A DNA stretch of 64,000 nucleotides from Flaveria trinervia (Eukaryota; Streptophyta; Magnoliopsida; Asterales; Asteraceae). Shown piece after piece: positions 1 through 12,557 of the stretch. The notes under the pieces were generated by a model, which saw only the letters and a list, made by a program, of their open reading frames with translations, had not been told where the DNA came from and made no database searches. The DNA lies in contig CM046452.1 of assembly GCA_025506515.1 (NCBI GenBank), positions 73,098,080 through 73,162,079 on the forward strand, given 5' to 3'. A program made the translations under genes and the position numbers. Position 1 is the first letter of the stretch, and every line of letters starts with the position of its first letter.

Positions 1-461
1 ATAGATTTGGTAATTTTTGTATAGATTCGGTGATTTTTGGTTTCAGGGAGTTAGATTTTTTGTTGGTTATTCAAAGGTTTGTTTTGGATTCCACTTACTG
101 TGATCAAAATGAGCTAATTTCTAGTGGTTTTTATTTATTAAGTTTCACTAGCCGTGATTAAAATGAGGTAATCTGTGGCTCAGTTGTCTAGTACGGCCGG
201 TGGTAATTCAACACCCACTTAACGTGCTGAAAGGAAACAGTCCAATACTTTACTTGTTGCATACACACTAAAGATTTCACATATTAGTTACAATAGTTGA
301 TTTCATTGGAAAAATTAAATAAATAAGCAATGAATTAAAGAACTGAAAATACTTGTGTTACCAGAATTCAGAAAATGGCTTTTGTTTCATTGACGTGGAG
401 ATAAAGAAAAAAGAAGACAACAAGAATGAACAAAAGCAGATAAAAGGGTTGCTATTTTTCA
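1..461. other. 3' flank of the NOI gene
   Basis: AT-rich sequence holding the 3' UTR and downstream flank of the minus-strand NOI/RIN4-like gene. I see no open frame or repeat of note. Confidence 0.5.
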
Positions 462-2830
462 TCAGGCTTTCACGCAGCAATTGAAGTAACTGAGAATGCT
501 TCTTCTCCCCTGCATCCACATTACAAATAATAAAATAAGGTTTTCTATTAGTTATTTATTATTAAATGTATTATTGATGATTTGGGTAGAGAGAATCTCT
601 GCACCCAGCGTAATAATGAACATTGGACAGAGGATAAAGAATATGTATTTAAATATTCATAACATATAAAAACATTCCTTGCCAACCATGCATTATTGAT
701 GAGAACATGGCTTCCGTATATTCCTTATTACCTAGGTACTTTTAACTTTGATGATAATATAATTATGAGTGTTTTAATTTTTTTTCCTAACAAAAACATA
801 GATTTTCTAGCATAAATTCATCACACATTGAAAGAAAGTGCTGACCAAAACCCACAAACTTTTCAATGTGGGACACTAGGACCCAACCCCCCACCCAAGC
901 ATGAACTATTCACAAGAACTTGACTTCCATATATTCCTTATTATCTATGTATATTAATTCTAACAATAATAGAAATTATGAGTCTTTTTTTAATTTCTTT
1001 TATCTTTTTATTTTTGAACAAAAACACATATAGGATTAATTCACCAAACCTGTTGGGTGTAGGACTAGAACCCATAACCTCTTAACTACGAGGCATGTCA
1101 CTTAACTAACACCAAAGAAAGTGATATGAAAGGACTTCATTTGGATTGAATATTGTAAACATTTAAAAGCTCTAAGTATCTAAAGTGGGCACTAATTTGG
1201 AAATATAAGATTTATTATTGGAATCAATTAATATGTTTTAAATAAAAAATATAGTTGTCCTACCATGATAGATATTCTTAATTGTCAAAGCATACATTGA
1301 ATGCGATTAAGAACCCTTATCTTTTTCCGCCATATAGCAACCTATTAGTGCGTATGTAGAGTATGTAACATAGTTTAACACGCCAAAGTATTACCAATAG
1401 AATTTCCCATCAGAATAAAGAGATACTCAAACTATGACACCACTGCCATCCTGCTAATTGGCCTAGGATAACATGACAAACTAGTGTTTTCTTCAAATTT
1501 GAAAATATTGTAGAGTTTGTAGCACCTAGAAGTTCATATCACTAATGTTTTACTGTTGAGAATTAGTAAATTTTTAACTACAAATGGCATATCAGTGTAG
1601 GACATTAGTAATAAAAAGTAGTACTAAAAGGGTGATGATAGTGAAGGTACTTACTGTTGGAGAGTGGTGGTCATCATCATAACTATGATGAGGGGGAGCA
1701 CTGTTATTTGTTGTGTTGACTTTGGATGCATTGGAAGAGGAATATGAAGACATGAGTTCTTCGTCATTACCAATGCTAGCTCGCGATATGTCTCTCTTGT
1801 TCTGTTTCCGCATCTCTCTTATCTTTGAGAAATCCAACGAGTAGTCCGGGAGTGGACCCTTTTGGTCCCAGTCTCCGAATTGGGGCACCGACATCCATGG
1901 TGCATTTTTCTGCTCATTTCAATTATTAAACTTGTTACTCAACCTACTCGAATACCATCCATGGCAGAGCACATAACATACATCATAAACATAAGTTTCA
2001 TCATCAAACAATCAAATTTTAGAATACAATAACAGGCATCACAATGATGAAACTTAATCAATTTGATAAAGTATAATAAATGGACTATGCATATAATCAT
2101 TAGTAGTCTCATGATCTTAACTTCCTGTAAATCAAAAGATACAAGTATGTTTAAAACTCAATATCATTGTGTTTTAATCGAAAGGCATAAATATTTTTAG
2201 CTGATTTCCTACCAACATCTATAAAAATCAAACCCAAACTCTGTTCAGATAATCAACGTTTACGAACAATAACAAATCCAAACAACTCAAATTATAACCA
2301 TCTCATCCTCGATCTACTAACCAGAGGTAGAACCTACCTGTTCTTCAATTCAAAATCACATCAATTTCCAATAACTTCCATCCTCATACCAACCAAACGA
2401 GTTAACAATTTCATCTACAGCTAAAGTCACCCAATTCTGGTGAAGAATCACACAAAAACAGTTCATGTAATATCAAAAGGTGCAAGTATGTTCAATGCTT
2501 AAAATCATTATTGTTCAACCAAAAAACACAAGTATTTTTAGCTGATTTCCTACTAATTAACAGTTAAAAAGCTACATCAAACCCTAACTATGTTCAGATA
2601 ATCAACGTTTACGAACAAAATATCAAATCCAAACGCCTCAAATCACAACTATCTCATCCCTGACCTAAACAGAGATAGAATCCACGTTCATCGGTTCAAA
2701 TCACATCAGTTTACAACACAAAACGAATTAACAACCTCATCCACAGCTAAATTCACCAAACTCTCAATAACAAATCGTACAAAAACAACAAACGCAAACG
2801 AAAACACACCTCATCCTTCCGATGCTCCAT
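462..2830 (-). CDS. NOI/RIN4-like plant immunity protein
   Basis: Three coding exons on the minus strand: 2830-2810, 1909-1655 and 509-462, all phase 0 with GT-AG borders (GAG|gtgtgt, then cag|AAAAAT; ACA|gtaagt, then gcag|GGGAGA). They give about 107 residues. The start MEHRKDEKNAPW runs into VPQFGDWDQKGPLPDYSLDF and FSKIREMRKQNKRD, the NOI domain (residues about 12-50) found in RIN4, a plasma-membrane immune regulator cut by the bacterial protease AvrRpt2. The last exon ends SYFNCCVKA; the adjacent cysteines are the usual S-acylation site that anchors such proteins to the membrane. The middle is Ser/Asn/His-rich and probably disordered. The length fits the small NOI proteins rather than full RIN4, which has two NOI domains. 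The family and gene model are firm. An immune role is inferred from the family only. Confidence 0.93.
1051..1114 (-). repeat. Possible tRNA-derived SINE relic
   Basis: Read on the minus strand, this stretch in intron 2 of the NOI gene has an A-box-like TTAGTTAAGTG and a B-box-like GGTTCTAGTCC about 40 bases apart, as in tRNA-derived SINEs. No tail or target duplication was found, so the call is weak. Confidence 0.25.
2124..2800. repeat. Tandem duplication in NOI intron 1
   Basis: Two diverged copies of about 335 bases each (about 2124-2462 and 2463-2800) lie head to tail. Shared landmarks in the same order are TTTTTAGCTGATTTCCTA, TGTTCAGATAATCAACGTTT, a CATCTCATCC-like block, and an ACAGCTAAA block near the end of each copy. 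The duplication accounts for most of the first intron. Confidence 0.75.
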
Positions 2831-3082
2831 GCTAACAAGATCCGATCAATCGCACACCAAAACTGAACGATCAAAACCACAACAAACGATCATTCCAAAC
2901 TAACAAACAGATTAAAATCAAGCAGTATAACTGTGTGTGTATGAGTGCGTGTGAGAGAAGATATCATTAACAGAAGAACTTACAGCAAGACGACAGCTTC
3001 GATAAAGCGAAACGAAAGAGAGACGATGTGACTTTACGAGAATCAAATCAGAATACGGTTGTCAAACAGTTGATCGTGGGGA

Positions 3083-3090
3083 TATTTATA
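3083..3090 (-). promoter_or_regulatory. TATA box of the NOI gene
   Basis: TATAAATA on the minus strand, about 250 bases upstream of the start codon. That leaves room for a 5' UTR, perhaps with its own intron (a GTAAGT donor lies near 2986). Transcription would be expected to start near 3055. Confidence 0.55.
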
Positions 3091-4837
3091 ACGGGTTGGT
3101 TGAATGTTAGGGCACGTTGCAGTGGTTATTTACAAGACTGCCATTGGTGAGTCACTCACGCGTTTCGAACACCGAGCCATGATCCCGTGAATCCTTCTTT
3201 CCGGTGTCGACGAACGATACCGCTTTATCGAACCACGTTTCTAAGCTTTAATCTTTGTATATTTTGCAAGTGAATAATGTTGTATATTTGTTTCCTATGT
3301 TACATAAAAATGATGAAAATTATTATTATTTGTAACGCTAAATGTATGATACCGTTTCGTATGATAAATGTTTTTCAATCGGGTTCACCTATTTGTTTTT
3401 TGCTCCGATTGAAATTTAAACACATGACCTCATAATATTTACATATCGTGAGCAATTCACATTAATCAGTTAGGCTAAAGATAAAAACTACTTAAATTGT
3501 TCTTTTTAACAAGATTTTTTCAAATGTTTGTTCGACTAAAGCAACTTTAAAAATGTTTTTATTTAATAGGAGTGTACTCGCTGCTTAAATAGAAACTTAA
3601 TTAAAGTTCGACTAAACATATTTATAAATAAGTTTGATTGAACTTAAACGCAATCGAACGACCCTATAAAGTTCAAATGACCCTATTTTGTTTGTACGAC
3701 TCTATCTAGAGTTCGAAAGACCCTATTTACTGTAGAACAACTCTATCTAAGATTTGGACTACCCTATTTAAAGTTAAGATATTTTTTAAAATGATTTAGT
3801 TAAAGTAACATTTTGAAGGATAAAAGTGATCAAAGTAATATTTTAAAGATTTTTTTCTATAAACGATGGCTCATTTTATTTATGTTAATTCAGAATGAAA
3901 TGAACAGATATAAAAGACATTTATTTATTTACTTTAACGAACAAGTGTGTTTGTTTAAATTGTCTTTGTTAATTTGTATAGTTGAAGTTAAACGAAAAGC
4001 TTCGTTCGTTTTCATTTTGTTCGCTTAAAGACCTATGAATAACCCTGCAACACTTTTATAAAAGGTGTTTATAGGAGTTTAACTTATAACATTTTTTAAG
4101 TTTTAGAATTTATAAACTGAAATTAGAAAACTAAAACCAAGCAATAAACTAAGCATCACAATTAGTGGGTTCACAGGCCACGAGGTGTAAAAATCAACAC
4201 GATATGAAGAAATAACTCCAAAAATTATAAAGGGAAACCAAACTTTTAAATCTTAAAATAATGATGATATTTATATGTTAACTCTTTTTATATTAAAAAC
4301 TAGAAAGTAATCCTACAACAAGGAAAGTAAATACCCTAAATAAAGCTTATTGAATCTTAATATACAAGGAAGGAATATATGTTTTTTTTTGTTGAATATT
4401 TATAACTAATTTTAGTAAACTTATGTATTACACGAGTTTGAATAAATAAAATATTAAATTCAATAAAATTTTCTAAACGATATTCTAAAATTAGATATGA
4501 TTTCAATTATATCAACATTTTAATATTTTATTCTTTTTAAAAAAATAAAACTAAACATTTGGTTTCAAAACAAACGTTTTAATATAATGTCATTTTTAAT
4601 TTTTTTTCTTATTAAAACTCCTTATTTAAGTTATTTTTATTTATAAAATTTTACTTTTTAAAAACCAGGAGTTTTAAAATATCTTATATTCTTTAAAAAG
4701 TTTGATGTTTTGTAAAAATTCTATATTTTATATTTTTCGAAATAACATGAATAAAAACATATTTTTATTATTTAATAAAAGCTATTTTAATCTAAAAAAT
4801 AATTAAACAATATCATTAGTAATTATTGTGATTATTT
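3091..4837. other. Intergenic region with a degenerate array
   Basis: Very AT-rich, no supportable gene. About 3650-3780 holds a degenerate array with period near 22-30 bases, in which GACCCTAT or GACTCTAT alternates with AGTTCGAA-like spacers. About 3405-3480 contains a faint tRNA-like block on the minus strand. The rest is A/T-rich filler. Confidence 0.5.
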
Positions 4838-4853
4838 AATAAGAGAGTGAAGC
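4838..4853. repeat. 5' target-site duplication of LINE
   Basis: AATAAGAGAGTGAAGC, identical to 7813-7828. The 16-base length is typical of LINE insertion. Confidence 0.9.
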
Positions 4854-7812
4854 AAATTTAATTCAGAAGTTTGATTCAATTCAGAAGGACATTGATAGTG
4901 ACCTGGAAACATAAGTTTGAGAGAAAAGAAGGCTGAAATTTTGACAAAATTTAATGAAGCAAGTCTTGATGAAGAGAGGTTCCTTAAACAAAAATCTAAG
5001 ATTCAATGGTTGGCTAAAGGAGATCGCAACACCAAGTACTTTCATAATGTGATTAAAACTAGAAATCACAGGAATAGAATTGAGACAATTATGGATGGAG
5101 AGATGATATTCAAGAGGGTGTTAATGTTGCCCAAGCGTTTGCGCATCATTATGAAAATTTTTTAGGGACGGAATATGCTTGTGCTAGGAGGCCTACGTCT
5201 ATGTTGTTTCCCAATCAACTTAAGGTTCAATCGGCCTCGGATATGATAAGGGAAGTTACCTATGATAAAGTCAGAAAGGCTATGTTCTCTATTGATGATA
5301 ATAAAGCTTCGGGGCCTGATGGATATTCTTCGACGTTTTTTAAAAAGTCTTCGGACCTTACGGGTAAGGAGGTTTCAGCTGCTATTATGGATTTTTTCAT
5401 TTTGGGAAAGTTGCTAAAGGAGATAAATCATACTATAATAGCTCTTGTGCCTAAGGTTTCCACTCCATTATGTATTGTTGATTTTAGGCCCATTGCTTGT
5501 TGTAATGTCCTTTATAAGTGTATTACCAAAATTATTGCTAATCGAATTAAGGATGGCTGAAGGAAATTTTTAGCATAAATCAGTGAGCTTTCGTTCCGGT
5601 AGGAGAATCTCAGATAATGTTTTGCTTACACAAGAAATCATGCGTAACTATCACAAGAAATCAGGTCCTCCTAGATGTGCATTCAAGATTGATATTCAAA
5701 AGGCCTATGATACTGTTAACTGGACGTTTTTAAAGGATGTTTTGCATGGTTTCGGTTTTCCTGGAAAAATGGTGAATTGGATTATGATTTGTGTTACTTC
5801 TCCATCTTTCTCCATATCTATTAATGGCCAACTTCATTGTTAGTTTAAAGGTAAAAGAGGTCTTCGGCAAGGTGATCCCCTCTCCATGTATTTGTTCACT
5901 CTTGTAATGGAGGTTCTCACGTTGTTGCTGGACCATCATACCAGGATTGATACTAGGTTCAGGTTTCATCACCTATGTGAAAAACAAAAACTGATAAATC
6001 TATGTTTTGCCGATGACTTATTTATGTTGTCAAGAGGGGAAAAACATTCAGTTAACTATATTATGAAAGGTTTAAAGGTGTTTGAAGAGATGTCTGGTTT
6101 AGTTCCTAACATTCAGAAGAGCACAGTTTTCTTTTGCAATGTACCTCATCAAACTAAACAGGAGATTCTTAGTCTCATGCCTTTTGGAGAAGGCTCTCTT
6201 CCTGTTAGATACTTGGGTGTTCCACTGATTTTGTCGGGTCTGCGGCCTCAACATTGTAATGTTCTTGTTGAAAGGATGGAATCGAAAATTTTTTGTTGGA
6301 AGAACAAAAGCCTATCTTTTGCGGGGTGATGTCAGCTTATTATTTCTATTCTATCATCCATGCATGTTTATTGGTCTTCAGTTTTCTTCCTTCCTATGCA
6401 TATTATTAATAAGCTCGAGTCTAAGATGAGGGTTTTTTTTTGGTGTCAAGGTCCTATGTAATATGGTAAAGCAAAGGTTTCGTGGAAAATAGTATCTTTG
6501 CCTAAGAATGAAGGTGGCTTGGGAATTCAAAGGATAAAGGAGATGAACATTGCTCTCATGACTTCTTATATTTGGAGCATCCTTTGGAAAAGAGAATCTT
6601 TATGGTTGGACTCGATCTATCATTACAAGCTCTCTCGGAAGAATTTCTAGGTTGTTAGAGTTCCCTCCTCTTGCTCTTGGTGTGGTGTAAAGTATTGGGC
6701 TTGCGTCCAAAGTTCAGGCCTTTCTTGCGCAAATCTATTAGGGATGGGAGCACCACCTCTACATGGTATGATTCATGGACTGACTTGGGGCCTCTATATT
6801 CTATAATCTCCCATCGTCATATTTATTCTGCTGGGTTTTCCATTGATTCAACTATAGCAGACATCTGTTTTGAAGGGAGGTGGCGGTGGCCGGTTGCTTG
6901 GCATGACGTTTACTCGGTCTTATTGTAGATACAATGTCCCACTTTCTTGCAAGGAATGGAGGATAAATGAGTTTGGTGGTACAATAATAAGAAGCAGAAT
7001 TATTGTACATCTGTGGTGTGGGATTCTATCCGATACAAGGAGGAAGAGTTTGATTGGTATAAGTGTATATGGTATCCCCAATGTATTCCTCGACATGCTT
7101 TTCTCCTTTGGTTGGTTTTGAAGGAAAAATTACTCACTCAAGACCGGATTATGAGATGGAGTCCCTCCCGCCGAGGGAATATGAATATGTTATGTTTTTT
7201 ATTGTGCATTCAAAACATAGATTCCCATAACCATTTATTTTTTGAATGTTCATACTCCTCTAAGGTGTGGTCGTTGATCAAGGATAAAGCTCACATGGAA
7301 AGGTGCCCTCCTGTTTGGGTTGATATTAAGCAAAGATTACAACAGCATGCTGCTTCGAAGAAACTTCCTAATGTTATATGAAAGCTACTGATTGCGGATG
7401 CGGTTTACTTCATATGGCAAGAAAGGAACAATCGGATCTTTAACAACCAGTCACGACATCCAACGGTGTTGAGTGATATCATATTATCACTTTTTAGGTT
7501 AAAGCTTATGGGTTTGAAATTCACGAAGAAACAAAAAGTTCTTGCTATTCTTGCGGATTGGAAAATTAGCAACAAATTACTCTTGCATGATGGAGGTTGA
7601 TCAGGGGGTGCATTGGTCTTAATTTTAGTTAAGTTTCTTTTTTTTGGTTGGTTTGTTTCATGGACTACTTTATTTGTTAGCTACTTTTTTGGGTTTCCTT
7701 ATAGAGGGGCAATGTCCTATATAAGAATTAGTGTAGAATCCATCTACACTACTTGTACGTTTATCTTATTTATAAAAAGAATCACCGGGGTAACTCATTA
7801 CCCAAAAATAAT
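4854..7812 (+). mobile_element. 5'-truncated L1-type LINE retrotransposon
   Basis: A 2,959-base non-LTR retrotransposon copy bounded by perfect 16-base target duplications. The endonuclease ORF and the ORF1 region are missing, as is common when reverse transcription stops early. The remaining part carries reverse transcriptase and the zf-RVT zinc-binding region. The 3' end is an A-rich tail (AAAAATAATAAT). The element lies alone between genes. Confidence 0.92.
4917..7600 (+). pseudogene. LINE reverse transcriptase, decayed
   Basis: Frames broken by stops and shifts can be followed in order: a linker before RT (KIQWLAKGDRNTKYFHN near 5000); RT block with KASGPDGYSSTFFKK (about 5310); FRPIACCNVLYK (about 5490); IQKAYDTVNW (about 5695); the catalytic box FADDLFM (about 6015; the two aspartates are intact); RYLGVPL (about 6210); and the zf-RVT region with HAFLLWLVLKEKLLTQDR and a Cys/His pattern (7090-7260). 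An in-frame TAG interrupts the RT just after NGQLHC (5842). It cannot make an active enzyme as it stands. Confidence 0.9.
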
Positions 7813-7828
7813 AATAAGAGAGTGAAGC
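7813..7828. repeat. 3' target-site duplication of LINE
   Basis: Second copy of AATAAGAGAGTGAAGC (see 4838-4853). Confidence 0.9.
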
Positions 7829-10084
7829 GTAAAATTTTGATAAGAATAAATGTGATGATGCTACGTGTTATCTTTAGTTACTCTTTTATTAGTGTAGAAA
7901 GATAACATTTTCTCTAAAACTTAGAAACCCTTTTATTATATTACTGAATAAGTATTTATGTAAAACCCCAAGTTAAATTAACACCTACCACCCAAAACAT
8001 TCGCAAGACAACAAGGAATCGAAGGCGGCAACTCCTAAAAGTGAGGTTTATGGGGCGGCAACCTCTAGTGGGGGTCTAAGACCCTGGATGTGGTTAAGTT
8101 GTTTGACCTCAAAAAACTTTTAATTGTAGAAGTATTATAGTAGAGAAAATTGAAGATAAAAATTTGGAAAGTAGGGTTGATGCAGCCCGCATCAAAGTAG
8201 GGATGTGTAGTGCATCGACGAGGCTAAGGAAACTATACAAATTTGACATCTGTATGATGACAAATGAGCAAGAATGTGACGCTGATGCAGACAACATCAA
8301 CTAAGGATGCGAGCCATAACACTAAAAGGGGATCAAGGTAATGTATGTGTGACATGTGTCACACATGAAGATGGTACACGCGACGTAAGCCCAATCGCCT
8401 AGTGGATGCGGGCCGGATCGGCCAACCGACCTCAACTATAACTAAGTGAGTTCAACTCATGTCTCACACACTCACATCACAAGTATTGACTTCTAAATAA
8501 TGCAAAAGTTCGTTACCAGCTTCCAAATAATTTGGATCTTCGTTACCAACCTACGAATAGCCTTAACTTCAAACAACTCATACACGTATCTATTTTACTT
8601 TTAATTTGTATTCACATTCTACACAATCCATTGCGGGGTTCGAACCCCCGACCTCTAGGGAGTATCATTTAACACACCATGAACCATTGGACTAAACATC
8701 CTTTGGTAAATTCTCAAATGATCTGAGCTTCCATTATTGAGTGTGAATTTGTATATTTCTATCATCAACTTTGAATACCATTATTTTCGTATATATTTCA
8801 AGTGTTCGGACTTTCATGATTCATCACCGAACTCTTCACATCCAAACTCTTAACTGAATTTGGAACCATCGAACTTTAATATTGAATTATGAATATCCTA
8901 ACTTTCTTTAATTAAAGAAGTCTGAATGAGAAACTACGTCACTCAATTAATTAGATTTATTAGCAGTTACACAAGTTATACTCCGTTAAGAATTTAAAGA
9001 CCAAAACTACATTTATATAGGTAGAATTATAAAAATCATATTTTAAAATATGAATATAACTATAAATGTACAAGTTACAAATAGCAAGAGACAATTACTG
9101 AAGTATATATAACAAAATACTTTTGCATGTTGACAACCTTACTAATACTTTTTTATTTTAACAACAAATATATCTTATATTATATCTTTAAATTACTTCA
9201 AACTAATTTACATCGTGCTTGAGTTTAAATCAAAGATTCTATCAAATAGATTAGCCCTACACATTTCAATTACTTTTTAAATCTTATCTACTATTATTAT
9301 AGTTAAAAATGTCATTTCAAATGGTCAGACTATTTCTCCATTTGTGTAGTTTATTTTGGGTTTTTTGTATCATTATGAAATGTGCATCAACCAATGTGTA
9401 AACACTCAAATAATAAAAACAATCAAGTACATGGTTTTGACTATACACTTATAAATAATCATCACTTATTATAGTGATGATATTGAATGTCAGTTTTTGT
9501 AATCATTTAGGTCTTTTGTTCATCTATCTTAGATTCATCTCATCGTTATACCAAGTGCTTTAAGTCAAGGTTATATGCCAGTTTCTATTCAGTTACATTG
9601 AGAAATTTGATTTAGAATCATAACACCCTTAAATATCATGTCAAAATTCATGTATGTCGTATTCTAACATCTGCATTGACTCATTTAATTGTTTTTAGGC
9701 GGTAATGTGACATAATTTTTTTGTTGTTTGAAGATTAATAGCAAAATCATTTGAAGTAGAAGTAACATCAAGACAAACACATAACGATTTATAGCAGGTT
9801 AAACGAATATGAACAAACTAACCTAAAATCCACTCTTTGGTACCCACAAAGGGTTTATTTACACTATAATCTTCTCACTGATCAATATAGTAATCACATT
9901 TAGAATCTTCTCACAAACATATTGCAATCATCCATTCACCGTTTAGAAAAAAGTGTAGTCATCACCCCTTCAGTGTCTCACAAAAAGGATAGTGATCACT
10001 TTTTTAATTTCTCATTGGCTTAGGTAGAGAAGAAAAAAACTAATGATGAACATCAAACAAATGGCAAGTCTCATATGAGGATTC
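7829..10084. other. Intergenic region without a recognised gene
   Basis: AT-rich, with many stops in all frames. It holds one tRNA-like SINE candidate (8632-8702). I recognise nothing else. Confidence 0.5.
8632..8702 (-). repeat. tRNA-derived SINE candidate
   Basis: On the minus strand this begins GGATGTTTAGTCCAATGG (A box TTAGTCCAATGG) and 40 bases later has GGGGGTTCGAACCCC, a perfect B box with a T-arm stem. The 5' end cannot pair with the 3' end, so there is no acceptor stem and this is not a functional tRNA. The pattern fits the tRNA-like head of a plant SINE. The 3' body and tail were not delimited. Confidence 0.4.
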
Positions 10085-10089
10085 TTCAT
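10085..10089. repeat. Target duplication (TTCAT) of solo LTR
   Basis: TTCAT directly before the LTR, repeated at 10786-10790 directly after it. Confidence 0.75.
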
Positions 10090-10785
10090 TGTTGATACAT
10101 ATGTACCTAGTTTAGGAGCTTAATGTAAAATGTCTATCATGTCTTACATATATGTAATGAATGAGTTGAATGAAATACAATATGTGATTAATGCTTATAC
10201 TGTTTAATGTTTCATTGTTTATTATGTGTTAAAGTATGTTGAACTAACTATATAGGTTTGTGGTTGTTTGCATAGCTCTTAGTCAATAATGATTGAGAAA
10301 TTTTTTCAAACTTAATCGTATGAAGTCTTCATGCGAATGAACCATGCTAATGGACCAGTTGCACGACTGAACCAGGAGACTGGATCAGTCACACGATTGA
10401 GTCATAAGATTGGCTCAATCGCACGACTGGATTATTAGTTGTACGTATGGATCAATCGCATGATTCAGTCGCACGACTGAACCATGCTAATGGTTTAGTC
10501 GTACGATTGACAAACCCTAACCTATAAATACCACCTAATTCATGGAAAAAAAAAACACTTGAAGAATTTATACTCATACTCGTACCCTAGCCGTCTAGAG
10601 ACTCCAGAGAACCTGTTCCAACTTCATAGTTCGCAGTTGATCCCGTTCTTAACGTTTCTTTCATCGTTAGATTGATCTGAGCTGTGTTCTCACTGATTGG
10701 GTCGCCAATCAAATAGGATTCCACACTATTTGATCTGGTTTCACGCATTATCAGTTAGTACTCCATACATACATGGTCCCTAACA
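10090..10785 (+). mobile_element. Solo LTR
   Basis: A 696-base unit starting TGTTGATAC and ending CCCTAACA (TGTT/AACA inverted ends), flanked by the 5-base duplication TTCAT. There is no internal domain, primer site or second LTR, so it is a solo LTR left by LTR-LTR recombination. A TATA box (CTATAAATA, 10522-10530) sets the orientation to plus. The 180 bases before it are a degenerate array of GCACGACTGAACC-like motifs. The parent family is not identified. Confidence 0.8.
10320..10510 (+). repeat. Degenerate self-complementary array in LTR
   Basis: Repeats of GTCGCACGACTGA and variants (TCACACGATTGAG, TCGTACGATTGA, TTGCACGACTGAACC) spaced roughly 18-25 bases apart, immediately upstream of the LTR TATA box. 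GTCG and CGAC halves make each unit a near-palindrome. Confidence 0.7.
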
Positions 10786-10790
10786 TTCAT

Positions 10791-12557
10791 CATCATCAAC
10801 ACCACAAAACCAATTATATCAGGTGAATGACACATCCCCAACCGAGCCATCTAGCCAACAATATAAAATGACAGTCATGCATCAGTCGGTTGTATAGTAA
10901 GCAACACAAACGATACATACAGTGGGAAAACTAAAATTAAGTCTCAGATGAGCTGGTCATCATCATCATCATTGACCCCACGAACCAGACAAAAAGGATA
11001 AGACACCACCATAGTGGAAACAACAATTAGGGCATAACAACAAAGGGATAGCGACGGTGATCTCACTATCATCATTGCCAGCCTGTGTCGTAGATCTAAA
11101 AATCATAAATAGGTATCGGAGGAAGACAAAGGCGAGGAGCAACAATAATGGTTGCACCATCATTGTCACCATTGCTCGCACCGAGAAGGCCACCTCATGG
11201 TCCAACGAAACCATAGAAGGTGACGGACCGACAACCAACCCTTCTGTTGCCGCCACTGTCATAAATAAAACAAAACCTACCACCATCTCAATCTCCATAA
11301 CCAACACAACCCATTACCATGAAAGTTTTCAGAGTTTTCATATTACCTACTCCCCCAAATGTGTTTATATAGAAAAATGGAAGGTGTTCATCCATTTCAT
11401 CCTCTAGTTTATTTCAAGAGAGAGAAGATTTGTCGGTGGTGTTCACCACCTAAATCAGCTTGTTCATATTTCGACCACGCAAAGTCTATGTTTTCGGTGG
11501 TTGATGGTTTTGTGTGTAAGTGGCGGCTTCGATGGATGTTGGAATCGGCTTAGATTTGTTGATTTCAACATCGTTAGTGGTCTGTTGACCGCCTTTGGTG
11601 GCGTCTGCGTGATCCTCACATCTGTTTCTTTTTATCTTTTGCTTGATGACGATGGCACCTGCCACATCTGAGAGCCCTAATATAGTTTCCGATGATGTGG
11701 TTTTCTATAGAGAGAGAGAAATAGAGAGAGGTTTTAGTGTTCTTGCAATGCTACGACTTAAATCTGTGGCGGTGAGGTCCTATTGTTTTTCATCTTTTGC
11801 TTGATGATGAAGGTCATCACGCATATAAGGCCTTTAATCTAGTGTTGATGATATGGTTTATTGGTGGGTGTTAGTGATGTTGCGGCTTGTGTTTTTTATT
11901 GTTCATGTATTTTTATGGTTGTTCAAAGATAGGGTTTTCAGAATTTTCAAAGATCACTCGTTATTACATTCAAATGGTTTTGCTACGAAGCTTTGTTTTT
12001 TAATGGGTTTAAAAATCTATAAGGCTATGATTTCTATAGGAGCCTATATTTGAGTTTTTCTTTTTGATAATTGGTTATGGGTTTTGTAGGTTGGCTGTGA
12101 TAATCGGTTTTGTCGGTCGGCTATGATGACTTCAAAATTTTTCCATCAAATGATGAACATGTCGTGGCAAGGATGGTGGATGGTAGGTTTTTAACCTGCA
12201 ACTCACCTTGCATCATAGTTTTGAAAGCTCTGAGCCACAATAGATTTAGTCCGCTTGTGAGCGTGTTTATTTCTTCTTTTATTGTTATTTTTAAGGTGGT
12301 TTCATGCATTTCAAAATACTAGGTATGATGATAAAATCTAAACAACTTATGCTTTTAATTTTAGTCGCTACAATAATGAAAACGAATGCATTTGACCCAG
12401 GCTTACCCATTTGTTAAGTCAGTATGCCTCGTCGTGAAGCGCAAGTGAAAAAACCACTAGTAAATATTACACAACCAATTCATACACTTAATTAGAAAAA
12501 GAGTAAACAACGGGCTCATGCACTTCGTTTCAAACCACCGGTAGACCATCAAACTGT
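10791..12557. other. Intergenic region, imperfect duplication, no gene
   Basis: Open frames on both strands at 10969-11553 resemble no family I know and have no splice or codon pattern to support them. Two imperfect copies of a 75-base block (about 11628-11704 and 11788-11862) share ATCTTTTGCTTGATGA and GATGATGTGGTTT-like ends. Confidence 0.4.

Noticed and set aside
8632..8702. Functional tRNA gene
   Set aside because: A and B boxes are good, but the ends cannot form an acceptor stem and the anticodon arm is not convincing. Kept as a SINE candidate only.
10969..11407. Overlapping frames of 112 and 116 residues on opposite strands
   Set aside because: No recognisable domain, and frames open on both strands suggest composition rather than coding. 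Left as unassigned.
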